Source: Caulobacter segnis (GTDB lineage Bacteria; Pseudomonadota; Alphaproteobacteria; Caulobacterales; Caulobacteraceae). From it: a stretch of 64,000 bases of DNA. Positions 21,747 through 32,048 of the stretch are shown here, one piece after another. A model generated the notes under the pieces. That model saw only the letters and a program-made list of their open reading frames with translations, was not told the DNA's origin and did no database searches. Both the position numbers and the translations under genes were made by a program. The stretch spans positions 62,001 through 126,000 of the forward strand of contig NZ_JARQWW010000003.1 of the NCBI RefSeq assembly GCF_029543125.1, given 5' to 3'. Positions within the stretch are counted from its first letter, which is position 1. Each line of letters begins with the position of its first letter.

Positions 21747-23303
21747 CTAGTCTTCCGCTTCCACGGCGACGCGAGGGGCGGCGCGCATCAGGAAGGCCGG
21801 GATATCATTGCCGAAGCCGACCACCCGACGATCATCGTCGTCGCGGGGCAGGCGGGGCGCCTTTACGCCGCCGCGACGTTCCGGCTCGACCTTGGCTTCG
21901 CGACGGGGCGCTTCCTGGCGGGCGGCGGGACGCTCGGCGGCCTCGGGCTGCTCGGTGCGCTGCGGGCGGTTACGGTTGCGCTCGCGCCGGGGCTTGGCCT
22001 CCGCTTCGGCGGCTTCAACCGCCGGCGCGGCTTCCAGAACCTCGGCGGGGGCGGCGTTTTCCGTCGAACGGCCGCGGCCACGGCCGCCGCGTTCGCCACG
22101 GTCACGACCGCCGCGCTCGCGGCCACGGCCGGACTTCTCGCTGGGACGACGGTCGTCCTTGGCCTGGCTCCAGTCGAGCTCGACCACGGCTTCGTTCGGG
22201 GTCTTGCCGATCAGCTTCAGGACCTTGTCCAGGCCCTTGTCGTCCGACGGCGTGACGATCATGAACGCTTCGCCGGTCCGGCCCGCGCGGCCGGTGCGGC
22301 CGATGCGGTGAACATAGTCGTCGGCGTGGTGCGGCACGTCGTAGTTGAAGACGTGGCTGACTTCCGGGATGTCCAGGCCGCGCGCGGCGACGTCGGACGC
22401 CACCAGAAGCTTCAGGTTCCCGGCACGGAAGTCGGCCAGGGTCTTCATGCGCTGCGACTGGTCCAGATCGCCGTGGATCGGCGCGGCGTCGAGGCCGTGA
22501 ACCTTCAGCGACTTGGCGACGATGTCGACTTCGGTCTTGCGATTGCAGAACACGATGCCGTTCTTCACTTCGGACCGGCCGATCAGCTCGCGCAGGGTCA
22601 TGCGCTTGGCCTTCGGGTCCGACAGCGGGATGCGCGCCAGGTACTGGGTGATGTTGTCGTTCGTGGTCGCCGGCTTGGCGACTTCGATACGGGTCGGGTT
22701 GTTCAGGAACTGCTTGGTCAGCCGGGTGATTTCCGGCGGCATGGTGGCCGAGAAGAACAGGGTCTGCTTCTTCGGCGGCGTCATCTTGAAGATGCGCTCG
22801 ATGTCCGGGATGAAGCCCATGTCCAGCATGCGGTCGGCTTCGTCGACGACCATGATCTGCACGCCGGTCATCAGCAGCTTGCCGCGCTCGAAGTGGTCGA
22901 GCAGGCGGCCCGGGGTGGCGATCAGAACGTCCACGCCGCGATCCAGCTTCTTTTCCTGGTCGCCGAAGGACACGCCGCCGATCAGCAGGGCCCAGGACAG
23001 CTTCGTGCCCTTGGCGTACTTCTCGAAGCTGGCGGCCACCTGATCGGCCAGTTCACGCGTCGGCGCGATGACCAGGGCGCGGGGCATGCGGGCCTTGGCC
23101 CGACCGGCGGCCAGTCGGTCAATCAGCGGAAGGGTGAAGGCTGCGGTCTTGCCGGTGCCGGTCTGGGCGATGCCGAGGACGTCGCCGCCGGCCAGCGCCA
23201 CGGGAATGGCTTGGGCCTGGATGGGGGTAGCGGTGGTATAGCCGGTGTCGGCGACCGCCTGCAGGGTCGTGGGGCTCAGCCCCAGGTCAGAAAATTCAGT
23301 CAT
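21747..23303 (-). CDS. DEAD-box ATP-dependent RNA helicase, RhlE-like
   Basis: 518 residues. RecA-like core with all motifs: Q-motif TPIQAQAIP, I AQTGTGKT, Ia PTRELA, II VDEADRMLDMGF, III SAT, V ARGLDIP, VI HRIGRTGRAGRTG. The C-terminal 130 residues are an Arg/Gly- and Glu/Arg-rich disordered tail ending in a distinct segment RRVVGFGNDIPAFLMRAA. RhlE-group helicases act in ribosome assembly, mRNA decay and cold adaptation. Preceded by an 80-nt leader and its own strong promoter. Confidence 0.93.
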   Translation of the reverse strand: MTEFSDLGLSPTTLQAVADTGYTTATPIQAQAIPVALAGGDVLGIAQTGTGKTAAFTLPLIDRLAAGRAKARMPRALVIAPTRELADQVAASFEKYAKGTKLSWALLIGGVSFGDQEKKLDRGVDVLIATPGRLLDHFERGKLLMTGVQIMVVDEADRMLDMGFIPDIERIFKMTPPKKQTLFFSATMPPEITRLTKQFLNNPTRIEVAKPATTNDNITQYLARIPLSDPKAKRMTLRELIGRSEVKNGIVFCNRKTEVDIVAKSLKVHGLDAAPIHGDLDQSQRMKTLADFRAGNLKLLVASDVAARGLDIPEVSHVFNYDVPHHADDYVHRIGRTGRAGRTGEAFMIVTPSDDKGLDKVLKLIGKTPNEAVVELDWSQAKDDRRPSEKSGRGRERGGRDRGERGGRGRGRSTENAAPAEVLEAAPAVEAAEAEAKPRRERNRNRPQRTEQPEAAERPAARQEAPRREAKVEPERRGGVKAPRLPRDDDDRRVVGFGNDIPAFLMRAAPRVAVEAED

Positions 23304-23389
23304 GTCTCGCTAGGTCTGGGTTCGAAACCGCCCGTGCTTGGGCGAGCGGGCGGCGCGGATTCGCCAGACCTGTCTCGAACTGATCGCCG

Positions 23390-23417
23390 CATATAAGAAA
23401 CCCTGCGGCGAAGTCAA
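23390..23417 (-). promoter_or_regulatory. Sigma70 promoter of the DEAD-box helicase
   Basis: Minus strand TTGACT (23412-23417), 16-nt spacer, TATATG (23390-23395). One of the best matches to the housekeeping consensus in the window. It predicts an mRNA start near 23383 and an approximately 80-nt untranslated leader. Confidence 0.6.
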
Positions 23418-23449
23418 GTAATCGCTCGGATCGCCTGACCTCGCCGCAG
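23403..23449 (-). terminator. Hairpin downstream of otsA, overlapping the helicase promoter
   Basis: Inverted repeat of 13 bp with one mismatch: CTGCGGCGAAGTC (23403-23415) against GACCTCGCCGCAG (23437-23449), 21-nt loop, followed on the minus strand by GGTTTCTTATAT. Located just after the otsA stop, so a plausible terminator. The long loop and modest T-tail lower confidence. Confidence 0.45.
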
Positions 23450-23457
23450 AGCTTAAA

Positions 23458-24857
<1,400 letters not shown>

Positions 24858-24861
<4 letters not shown>

Positions 24862-25634
24862 GCGGCGGCTCCCTGTTCTTCCTCCAGGCTGCTTTCAAGC
24901 CAGCGGAGGACGGCGTCGGGGCCGGACAGGCCGAACGACGCGCGGGTAGGCCGGCTTTCGCCGACAAGAATGCCGTAGCCGCCCTGGTCGACGGCTTCAC
25001 GGAAGCCGTCCTCGTCCGTCAGGTCGTCGCCGACGAAGACGGGCGTGGCGCCCAGGAACGGGCTGCGGGCCATGAAGGCGGCGACAGCGTCGCCCTTGGT
25101 CGTGCCGGGGGTACGCAGTTCGACAACCAGATGGCCGTCCTGGACCGTCAGGCCATAGGCCGAGCCGACACGTTCGGCGAGGTCGAGACAGGCTTCGCGT
25201 GTCTCTGGCGCTTGGCGGTAATGCAAGGCGACGCCCAGGGCCTTCGGCTCCACCAGCAGGCCCTTCTGGGTCTGGGCGAAGGCTTCGAAGGCCTCGATCG
25301 CGTCGGCGAGCGACGGGTGGGCTTCGGCCATGCGGGTTTCGCCGCCGTGGCGGAACTCCAGGCCATGAGTGCCGGCCAGGCACGGAGTGCAGTCCTCCAG
25401 GATGCGGTCGAGATCGGCCATGGCGCGGCCGCTCACGATCGCCAAGCGACCGTCCAGGCGCTCGCACAGGCGGCGCAGCAGGTCGTTGCGATAGAGGTTG
25501 GGGCCGACGTCGGTCGGCTTGGGTTCGAAATGGGCGAGCGTGCCGTCCAGATCGAGGAAAAGCGCCGTCCTCGACAGATCGAGGGGCGCGGGAATGAGTT
25601 CAGTCAAAACAATCTCTGGCTTTTCAGCTGCCAT
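24858..25634 (-). CDS. otsB: Trehalose-6-phosphate phosphatase OtsB
   Basis: 258 residues from MAAEKPEIVL. HAD-superfamily phosphatase: nucleophile motif DLDGT at Asp28-Thr32, motif II VSGRAMADL, and late acidic motif GDDLTDEDGF. Removes phosphate from trehalose-6-phosphate made by OtsA. Start chosen at the ATG after CCGGGGACG; longer in-frame versions lack support. Upstream are about 290 bp free of genes that should carry the otsBA promoter. I found no general-stress (GGAAC/CGTT) promoter there by eye. Confidence 0.94.
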
Positions 25635-25856
25635 GGCGTCCCCGGGGCTATGGTTGCTGCACGCGCCGGAAAGTACCGGCTTGGTGAACGCCCTAGATGG
25701 GGATTGGAGCCCGTAAGCCCAAATAAACGTAATGTGAGGCTTGATCGGGGGAACCAAACTCTTCCGTGAGAGTTAGCCGCCAGTCATGTGGTGAAGTGAA
25801 GCCTGCTATGTCGCCGGATACATTGGCGAAATTAAGTCCTGGCGAACACTAGTCTT

Positions 25857-25894
25857 AAAAGACATTGCGCCGCGGCTCAAAGCTCGCGGCGCAA
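25857..25894 (-). terminator. Rho-independent terminator of parE
   Basis: 10-bp perfect stem TTGCGCCGCG (25865-25874) / CGCGGCGCAA (25885-25894), followed on the minus strand by TGTCTTTT. Lies 32 bp after the parE stop. It separates parE from otsBA. The remaining 25635-25856 holds no gene that I can see. Confidence 0.75.
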
Positions 25895-25926
25895 ATCTGC
25901 ACAGGATTTGATCGTGATCCGAACGA

Positions 25927-28014
25927 TCAGACGTCCAAGTCGTCCGCAGCGAATTCGGCGTTCTCCTGAATGAATCTGAATCGCAGCTCGGGTTTGCGGC
26001 CCATGAGGGTCTCGACCAGGGATCCCACCGACTCCTCGGCGCGGGGCAGGGTGACGCGCGCCAGGGTGCGCACCGCCGGGTCCATGGTGGTCTCTTTCAA
26101 CTGGGCGGCCATCATCTCGCCCAGACCCTTGAAGCGGCCGATCTCGGGCTTCTTGTTCTTGAAGTCCGTGGCCAGCAGCTCGTCCTTGTGGGCGTCGTCG
26201 CGGGCATAGACCGTCTTGCCGCCATGGCTGATCCGGTAGAGCGGCGGCAGGGCCATGTAGAGCTTACCCTGCCGGATCATGTCCGGCATCGTCCGGTAGA
26301 AGAAGGTGATCAGCAGGGATGCGATGTGGGCGCCGTCGACGTCGGCGTCCGTCATGATGATGATGCGCTCGTAGCGCAGGTCTTCCTCACGGTACTTGTT
26401 CCCGCCCTGGGCGCCCAGGGCCAGCATCAGGTCCGACAGCTCCTTGTTGGCGACCAGCTTGTCGCCCGTGGCCGAGGCCACGTTCAGGATCTTGCCGCGC
26501 AGGGGAAGGATCGCCTGGGTCTTGCGGTTGCGGGCCTGTTTGGCCGAGCCGCCGGCCGAGTCACCCTCGACGATGAACAGTTCCGCGCCGTCCACGGCCG
26601 TGCCGGAGCAATCGGCCAGCTTGCCGGGCAGGCGCAGCTTGCGCGTGGCGCTGGCGCGCTGGACTTCCTTGTCCTTGCGGCGCTTCAGGCGTTCTTCGGC
26701 GCGCTCGACCACGAAGTCGAGCAGGGCGCGGGCGGCCTTGGGGCTGCCGGTCAGCCAGTGGTCGAACGGGTCGCGCAGGGCGTTCTCGACCAGGCGCTGG
26801 GCGTCGCTGGACGACAGCTTTTCCTTGGTCTGGCCCTGGAATTCCGGATTGCGGATGAACACGCTGATCAGGGTGCCGGCCTGGGCGATCACGTCGTCGG
26901 CGGTCAGGATGCCGCCGCGCTTTTCGCCGATCAGTTCGGCATAGGCCTTCAGGCCGCGCACCAGCACCGCGCGCAGGCCGGACTCGTGGGTGCCGCCCTC
27001 GGGGGTCGGCACGGTGTTGCAGTACGACTGGATGAAGCCGTCGGCCTCGCCGAACCCGCGCGGGGTCCAGGTGATGGCCCATTCCACGGCGCCGGCCTCG
27101 CCCTGACGCTCGATGCGGCCGGCGAAGGGTTCGGGGGTGACCGTCTCCAGTCCCTTGGTGCGCTCGGCCAGGAAGTCGGCCAGGCCGTTGGGGAAATGGA
27201 AGGTCGCCTCGGCGGGGGTCTGGTCGTGGATGCGCGACGGGTCGCACTTCCATTTGATCTGCACGCCGCGGAACAGATAGGCCTTGGAGCGGGCCATCCG
27301 GTACAGGCGCGCGGGCTTGAAGATCGCGCCTTCGCCGAAGATTTCGGCGTCGGGCAGGAATTTCACCGCCGTGCCGCGCTTCTTGGACGGGGCGATCTGC
27401 TGCAGCGGGCCGAGCGGCTTGCCGCGCGAGAAGTCTTGGCGATGCTCGAAGCCGTCGCGCCAGACGGTGACCTCAAGGATCTCCGACAGGGCGTTCACGA
27501 CCGAGGCGCCGACCCCGTGCAGACCGCCGGAGGTCTCGTAGGCCTTGCCGCTGAACTTACCGCCCGCATGCAAGACGGTCATGATCACTTCCAGCGCCGA
27601 CTTGCCCGGATGCTTGGGGTGCGGGTCCACGGGCATGCCGCGGCCGTCATCCTTCACCGTCAGGGCTCCGTCGGCGTCCAGGGTCACCTCGATCAGCTTG
27701 GCGTGGCCGGCCACGGCCTCGTCCATGGAGTTGTCGAGGATTTCGGCGAACAGGTGGTGCAGCGCCCGCTCGTCGGTGCCGCCGATGTACATGCCCGGGC
27801 GCTTGCGGACGGGCTCAAGACCCTCCAGCACCTCGATGTCGGCGGCAGAGTAGCCGCCGCTGGGCGCGGGCGCACTGGCGGTCGGAGCCGGTGCGGGAGC
27901 TGCGGCGGCGGGCGTCGGCGCATGGATCGGCGCGGGCTCGCGGGCCGGCAACGGATTGGCCGGCGCCGGGCTCAGGGCGTCATCGAACAGAGAGCTTTGG
28001 GGAGACTGGGACAT
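25927..28014 (-). CDS. parE: DNA topoisomerase IV subunit B ParE
   Basis: 695 residues. ATPase subunit of topoisomerase IV, which decatenates replicated chromosomes. GHKL ATPase motifs EILDNSMDEAVAG, DDGRGMPVD and GGLHGVGASVVNAL; TOPRIM motifs EGDSAGGSAKQARNRKTQAILPLRGK and MTDADVDGAHI. ParE rather than GyrB is indicated by length and by the short C-terminal region. An approximately 50-residue Pro/Ala-rich N-terminal extension precedes the conserved start of the ATPase domain. Confidence 0.94.
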   Translation of the reverse strand: MSQSPQSSLFDDALSPAPANPLPAREPAPIHAPTPAAAAPAPAPTASAPAPSGGYSAADIEVLEGLEPVRKRPGMYIGGTDERALHHLFAEILDNSMDEAVAGHAKLIEVTLDADGALTVKDDGRGMPVDPHPKHPGKSALEVIMTVLHAGGKFSGKAYETSGGLHGVGASVVNALSEILEVTVWRDGFEHRQDFSRGKPLGPLQQIAPSKKRGTAVKFLPDAEIFGEGAIFKPARLYRMARSKAYLFRGVQIKWKCDPSRIHDQTPAEATFHFPNGLADFLAERTKGLETVTPEPFAGRIERQGEAGAVEWAITWTPRGFGEADGFIQSYCNTVPTPEGGTHESGLRAVLVRGLKAYAELIGEKRGGILTADDVIAQAGTLISVFIRNPEFQGQTKEKLSSSDAQRLVENALRDPFDHWLTGSPKAARALLDFVVERAEERLKRRKDKEVQRASATRKLRLPGKLADCSGTAVDGAELFIVEGDSAGGSAKQARNRKTQAILPLRGKILNVASATGDKLVANKELSDLMLALGAQGGNKYREEDLRYERIIIMTDADVDGAHIASLLITFFYRTMPDMIRQGKLYMALPPLYRISHGGKTVYARDDAHKDELLATDFKNKKPEIGRFKGLGEMMAAQLKETTMDPAVRTLARVTLPRAEESVGSLVETLMGRKPELRFRFIQENAEFAADDLDV

Positions 28015-28086
28015 TTGGATGGAAGTCTAGGCGATTCGAGCCGGCTTCCTTAGGCGCTGCGTAGGGTCTCGAGCAAGCGGCGCCTG

Positions 28087-28115
28087 AAACCCTCCCCCGC
28101 CGAAGCGGGGGAGGG
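28087..28115 (-). terminator. Strong GC hairpin after the amidohydrolase pair
   Basis: 11-bp perfect stem CCCTCCCCCGC (28090-28100) / GCGGGGGAGGG (28105-28115) with a CGAA/TTCG tetraloop, then only TTT on the minus strand. Base composition resembles the palindromic element after ligA, so it may be a member of the same intergenic repeat class serving as terminator. Confidence 0.6.
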
Positions 28116-28128
28116 GACGTTCAGAACC

Positions 28129-29487
28129 CTAATAGGCGCGGGGATAGGCCCCGGCCGGACGGGCGTAGCGGTCACGCAGCTTCAGGCCGCGGTAGTCCGT
28201 CGGTTGCTGGTAGCCGCCCACGAAGACCGCGGTCGGCCAGGTGGTGGTCTCCAGCGGGTCGCCGTTCCAAAGGACGACATCGGCGGTCTTGCCGACTTCC
28301 AGCGTCCCGACCGAGGACATGCCCCAGATCTTGGCCGGAACCGCCGTCACCGAGGCCAGGGCCGCTTGGTAGGGCATGCCGTTGGCCACCGCGAGACCGG
28401 CGTTCAGGCGCTGGAGGCGCAGGTTGTTGAAGTCGCGCGAGCCGGTGATGGCCACGGCGACGCCCGCGGCCTGCAGACGAGCAGCGTTGTCCAGGCGCGA
28501 GGCCAGGGTTTCGAAGCTGTCGGGCAGGTCGGCCTGGGTGTCGATGATCACCGGCACGCCGGCCTTGGCGATGTCGGCGGCCGCGATCCAGCCTTCCTCG
28601 GCGCCTTCCAGGATGATCTTCACCTTCTCCTCGGCCGCCAGCTTCAGGACCTGACGGATATCGGAGGCGCGGCGGACCCGGACCAGCAGCGGGGTCTTGC
28701 CCTCGACCACCGGAACCAGCGCTTCGAGATCGATGCGCGACAGGCCGAAGTCACGGGTCGCGCCCTTTTCGAAGGCTGAGCGGTTGCGGGCGAAGGCGCG
28801 GGCGTCCTCGAACGCCGACTTCACCAGCACAATCGCCGCGCCGCGAGAGCCGCCGGCCGCACGAGCCCCGGCCTGGCCGAGATCCAGGGCCACGGCGACC
28901 TTGGCCTTGGTGACGATGTCCGGATCGCCGGCGGCCAGTCGGATCAGGGCCGCCTGACCGGCGAACAGGCGCGGATCGCCGTCGCTGGCGCGGCCGGCGG
29001 TGTTTTCGCGCAGGGCTTCCATCTCCGCGTCGCCGTCGTCACGGTGCGCGCCGCCGCCGCCGCCCGACAGGGTGGGGGTGATGGCCGCGCTGGTGACGCC
29101 GCCGTCGCGGGCCAGGCCGATGACCGGAGAGTCCGGGTTGACGCTGTAGGCGATGTCGAAGCCGGCCGACATTTCGGTGCCCGACCCATCGTCCCGCGTC
29201 TCGCGGACGCCGCCGATTTCGGAGGCGCTCAGATTGCTGGACGGGGCGATCAGGCCGGGGGTCACGACCCCGCCCTTGGCGTCGATGACGCGGGCGCCGG
29301 ACGGAACCGACACATTCGCGCCGACGGCGGTGATCTTGCCGTCAGTCAGGACGATCGTCCCGGCCGCGATGGTGCCGGCCGCCGCGACCGTCTCGATCTT
29401 GGCGTTGGTGATGGCCACGGTCTCGGCCGAAGCCGCCGTGGTCAGGACGAGGGCGCAGGCCCCCGCGAAAAGCGTGGTGCGGATCAT
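28129..29487 (-). CDS. Amidohydrolase-fold protein lacking metal ligands, exported
   Basis: 452 residues with signal peptide (cleavage near AASA-ET). Amidohydrolase-like composite fold: TNAKIETVAAAGTI, then PGLI at 77-80, and a C-terminal GTLEVGKTADVVLWNGDPLE that belongs to the beta-sandwich. The HxH metal motif expected after PGLI is replaced by Ser83 and Asn85 (PGLIAPSSN), and no later His/Asp ligand pattern is clear. Probably non-catalytic. Translationally coupled (4-nt overlap) to the second amidohydrolase, which retains ligands. Likely a periplasmic partner subunit. Confidence 0.82.
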   Translation of the reverse strand: MIRTTLFAGACALVLTTAASAETVAITNAKIETVAAAGTIAAGTIVLTDGKITAVGANVSVPSGARVIDAKGGVVTPGLIAPSSNLSASEIGGVRETRDDGSGTEMSAGFDIAYSVNPDSPVIGLARDGGVTSAAITPTLSGGGGGAHRDDGDAEMEALRENTAGRASDGDPRLFAGQAALIRLAAGDPDIVTKAKVAVALDLGQAGARAAGGSRGAAIVLVKSAFEDARAFARNRSAFEKGATRDFGLSRIDLEALVPVVEGKTPLLVRVRRASDIRQVLKLAAEEKVKIILEGAEEGWIAAADIAKAGVPVIIDTQADLPDSFETLASRLDNAARLQAAGVAVAITGSRDFNNLRLQRLNAGLAVANGMPYQAALASVTAVPAKIWGMSSVGTLEVGKTADVVLWNGDPLETTTWPTAVFVGGYQQPTDYRGLKLRDRYARPAGAYPRAY

Positions 29488-30953
29488 TGGTGGAACGCCC
29501 CTTCACCCGGCTGGCCGAGCTCGAAATCAGATTTGGGCTGGAACTTCGGATCGTTGCGGTCGTAGGCGAGGCCGCCGTCGATGAAGACCTTCTCGGCCTT
29601 GGCGTAGACGCTGAACGGGTCGCTGGACCACAGGACCACGTCGGCGGCCTTGCCGGCGACGAGGCTGCCGGTCTTGTCGGCGATGCCCAGGGCCTTGGCC
29701 GGGTTGGCCGTGATCCAGGCGATGGCTTCGGCGCGGCTGATGTTCATGCCGATGCGGTTGCCCGCCGCCATGGCCAGGGCCGCCTCCTGATTGAGGCGCT
29801 GGGTCATGATCGGGTCGTCGGAGTGGATGACGGTGCAGGCGCCGGCCTTGTAGGCGATGGCGGCGTTCGCATCGATGCCGTCCAGGCTTTCCATCTTGAA
29901 GCCCTGCCAAGACGCCCAGGTGGCGAAGCAGATGTCTTCCTTGGCGAGCAGATCGCCGACCTTGTAGGCCTCCACCGCATGGTGGAACATGGTCGTGCGG
30001 TAGCCGAACTCCTTGCCGATATCGATCATCACGGCCATTTCGTCGCCGCGATAGCAGTGGTTCTGCACCAGGATCTCGCCGTTCAGCACGCCCATCAGGG
30101 TTTCGAGCTGCAGGTCGCGCTTGGGCGCGTCGGCCTTTTCGCCCTTCTCCGCCTTAGCGTGATAGTCGTCCCACTTGCGCTTGTAGTCGGCGGCGTTGAT
30201 CCAGGCCGCGCGATAGCCGGCCACATTTCCCATGGCGGTGGACGGCGAGCGGCCGCGGCCGCCATAGACCCGCTTGGGGTTCTCGCCGCAGGCCATCTTC
30301 ACGCCGTAGGGGGCGTCGGGGAACTTCATCGCCTGCATCGTGTGCGACGGCACGTTCTTCAGCGTCACCGAGCGGCCGCCGAACAGGTTGGCCGAGCCCG
30401 GGAGGATCTGCAGGGTGGTCACCCCGCCGGCGCGGGCGCGGTTGAATCCGGGGTCATGCGGCCACACCGAATGCTCCGCCCAGACCTGGGCGGTGTTCGG
30501 ATCGGTGGCTTCGTTGCCGTCGGACTTGGCCTGCACGCCAGGTGAGGGATAGACGCCCAGGTGGCTGTGGGCGTCGATGACGCCGGGCGTCACCCACTTG
30601 CCCTTGCCGTCGATCACGGCGACGTCCGCCGGGACCGGCGTTCCGGCTGCGCCTACCGAGACGATCTTGCCGCCGGAGAAGAAGATGACGCCGTTGTCGA
30701 TCTGCTGGCCGGTGGCCGTCAGGATGGTCGCGCCGACGATGGCTGTCGGCTGGCCGGGCAGGGGCTTGTAGGTGGAGGCGAAGGGGGCGGGACCCTTCGA
30801 CGGGTCCAGCCCGGCCGGCAGCGGTTTCGCCGCCACCTTCTCGGCGGGCTTGGCCGCCGGTTTCGCCGCTTGCGCGGATGCGCTGGACGCGCCGGCGAAC
30901 GCCAGACCCGTCAGCATTGTCGCGGCCAAGGCCGCCCTCATGAAGCTACTCAA
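29484..30953 (-). CDS. Exported amidohydrolase (imidazolonepropionase-like)
   Basis: 489 residues. Signal peptide, Lys/Ala/Pro-rich linker, then the metal-dependent hydrolase barrel with TPGVIDAHSHLG (His129, His131), VQNHCYRGDEM, MFHHAVEAYK and HSDDP, so the metal centre looks complete. C-terminal KTGSLVAGKAADVVLWSSDPF closes the beta-sandwich. Substrate unknown, probably a peptide-like or cyclic amide compound in the periplasm. The start is TTG at 30953: AGGAGG lies 8 nt upstream of it, while the in-frame ATG at 30941 would be 20 nt away. Confidence 0.85.
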   Translation of the reverse strand: MSSFMRAALAATMLTGLAFAGASSASAQAAKPAAKPAEKVAAKPLPAGLDPSKGPAPFASTYKPLPGQPTAIVGATILTATGQQIDNGVIFFSGGKIVSVGAAGTPVPADVAVIDGKGKWVTPGVIDAHSHLGVYPSPGVQAKSDGNEATDPNTAQVWAEHSVWPHDPGFNRARAGGVTTLQILPGSANLFGGRSVTLKNVPSHTMQAMKFPDAPYGVKMACGENPKRVYGGRGRSPSTAMGNVAGYRAAWINAADYKRKWDDYHAKAEKGEKADAPKRDLQLETLMGVLNGEILVQNHCYRGDEMAVMIDIGKEFGYRTTMFHHAVEAYKVGDLLAKEDICFATWASWQGFKMESLDGIDANAAIAYKAGACTVIHSDDPIMTQRLNQEAALAMAAGNRIGMNISRAEAIAWITANPAKALGIADKTGSLVAGKAADVVLWSSDPFSVYAKAEKVFIDGGLAYDRNDPKFQPKSDFELGQPGEGAFHQ

Positions 30954-31085
30954 TGTCGCCCCCTCCTGGAAAACGTGCGGCGAAATCGAGACCAGTTTCC
31001 GTATACGATCAAGCGATATCGCCGGTTAGACGGCCGGAAAACGGCGCTTTGTTTCCAACATTGCGAAAGCTTCATGTCAGCGCGG

Positions 31086-31125
31086 TTGCGGACCGTGGTT
31101 CACCTGATATCTTGCAATACAAGAT
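31086..31125 (+). promoter_or_regulatory. Promoter and operator of the PadR-type gene
   Basis: Possible -35 TTGCGG (31086-31091) and -10 TATCTT (31108-31113), 16-nt spacer. A perfect inverted repeat ATCTTG-CAATA-CAAGAT (31109-31125) overlaps the -10 and runs into the ATG at 31124. AT-rich dyads of this kind at the promoter fit autorepression by PadR-family proteins. There is no Shine-Dalgarno sequence and the expected transcript starts within a few bases of the ATG. Confidence 0.55.
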
Positions 31126-31486
31126 GACTGGCGAAACAAAATCAGATGCGGCCGAGAGCCGCCGCGCACAGCTGCTCAAGGGACTGGCGGAGCTGGCCCT
31201 TCTGAGCGTGCTCAAGGAGTGTCCGCACTACGGACTGGAGATCCTCGACAGGCTCCGGGCCGAGGCCGGGCTGAACCTGGCGGAGGGCACGATCTATCCG
31301 CTGCTGCATCGCCTGGAGAAGGCCGGCCTGACCAAGGCCGAATGGCGGATCGAAGAGGCGGGCGCACGGCCGCGCAAATACTACGCGCTGACCGACGAGG
31401 GGCGCGCCGAACTTGTCGAACAACAGGCCGAGTGGTCGCGCGTCAGCGCCAGCCTCGGCGCATTCTTGGAAAGGGGCGGGGAATGA
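31124..31486 (+). CDS. PadR-family transcriptional regulator
   Basis: 120 residues. PadR winged helix: LLKGLAELALLSVLKECPHYGLEILDRL, then LAEGTIYPLLHRLEKAGLTKAEWR, and the wing ARPRKYYALTDEGRAEL. Short, without the large C-terminal domain, as in PadR-s1 proteins. Start at the ATG inside the operator-like repeat; upstream in-frame codons are not supported. Stop overlaps the next gene (ATGA), the usual arrangement of PadR with a HAAS-domain membrane protein. Confidence 0.88.
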   Translation: MTGETKSDAAESRRAQLLKGLAELALLSVLKECPHYGLEILDRLRAEAGLNLAEGTIYPLLHRLEKAGLTKAEWRIEEAGARPRKYYALTDEGRAELVEQQAEWSRVSASLGAFLERGGE

Positions 31487-32046
31487 CCTACGCCAACAGC
31501 AACCCCGAGGTCGAAGCCTGGCTGCGCAAGCTCGGCTGGGCGCTATCGCGCATGCCCTCGCCGGAGCGCGAGGGGATTGTCGATGAGACCCGCGCCCACA
31601 TGTACGAGCGTCTCGCGCGTGGTCTGACGCCGGCTCAGGCCGTGGAGGGCTTCGGCAGGCCGGACGCCTATGCCCGCAAGTTCATGGACGAGATGGACCT
31701 GTCCGGCGCCCTGGGTTCACAGCGCGGCGGCGACCTGCTGGGCGCCATCGCCCGTCGGGTGCATCGCAGCCTCATCGCCCTGGTCGCCTTCGTGGCGGTC
31801 CTGTGCCTGTTCTGTCTGGCCGCCGGCGGGGCCGTGGCCATGGTCATGGAGGTCGTCGATCCCGTCCACACCGGCCTGTGGGTCGGTGAGGCCGGCTTCT
31901 TCATCGGCACGAACGACGATCTCAGCCGGGCCAAGGACATCGCGGGCGACAAGATTTACGTGGTGGGCGCGGTGCTGATCGCCGCCTCCTACGTCTTCGG
32001 CCGGTTGATCCTGCTGGGCGCGGTCCGGGCCCTGGCCCGCCGCTGA
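31483..32046 (+). CDS. HAAS-domain membrane protein paired with PadR regulator
   Basis: 187 residues. N-terminal soluble HAAS-like helical domain (LRKLGWALSRMPSPEREGIVDETRAHMYERLARGLTPAQAVEGFGRP), then two transmembrane helices (about 100-125 and 160-178). Such proteins are usually coupled to PadR regulators and thought to be part of membrane-stress or transport sensing. Co-translated with the regulator. No catalytic residues visible. Confidence 0.75.
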   Translation: MTYANSNPEVEAWLRKLGWALSRMPSPEREGIVDETRAHMYERLARGLTPAQAVEGFGRPDAYARKFMDEMDLSGALGSQRGGDLLGAIARRVHRSLIALVAFVAVLCLFCLAAGGAVAMVMEVVDPVHTGLWVGEAGFFIGTNDDLSRAKDIAGDKIYVVGAVLIAASYVFGRLILLGAVRALARR

Positions 32047-32048
32047 CG

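Noticed and set aside
25635-25856. General-stress (GGAAC-N16/17-CGTT) promoter upstream of otsBA
   Set aside because: Expected from biology, but I could not find an acceptable match on the minus strand by eye.
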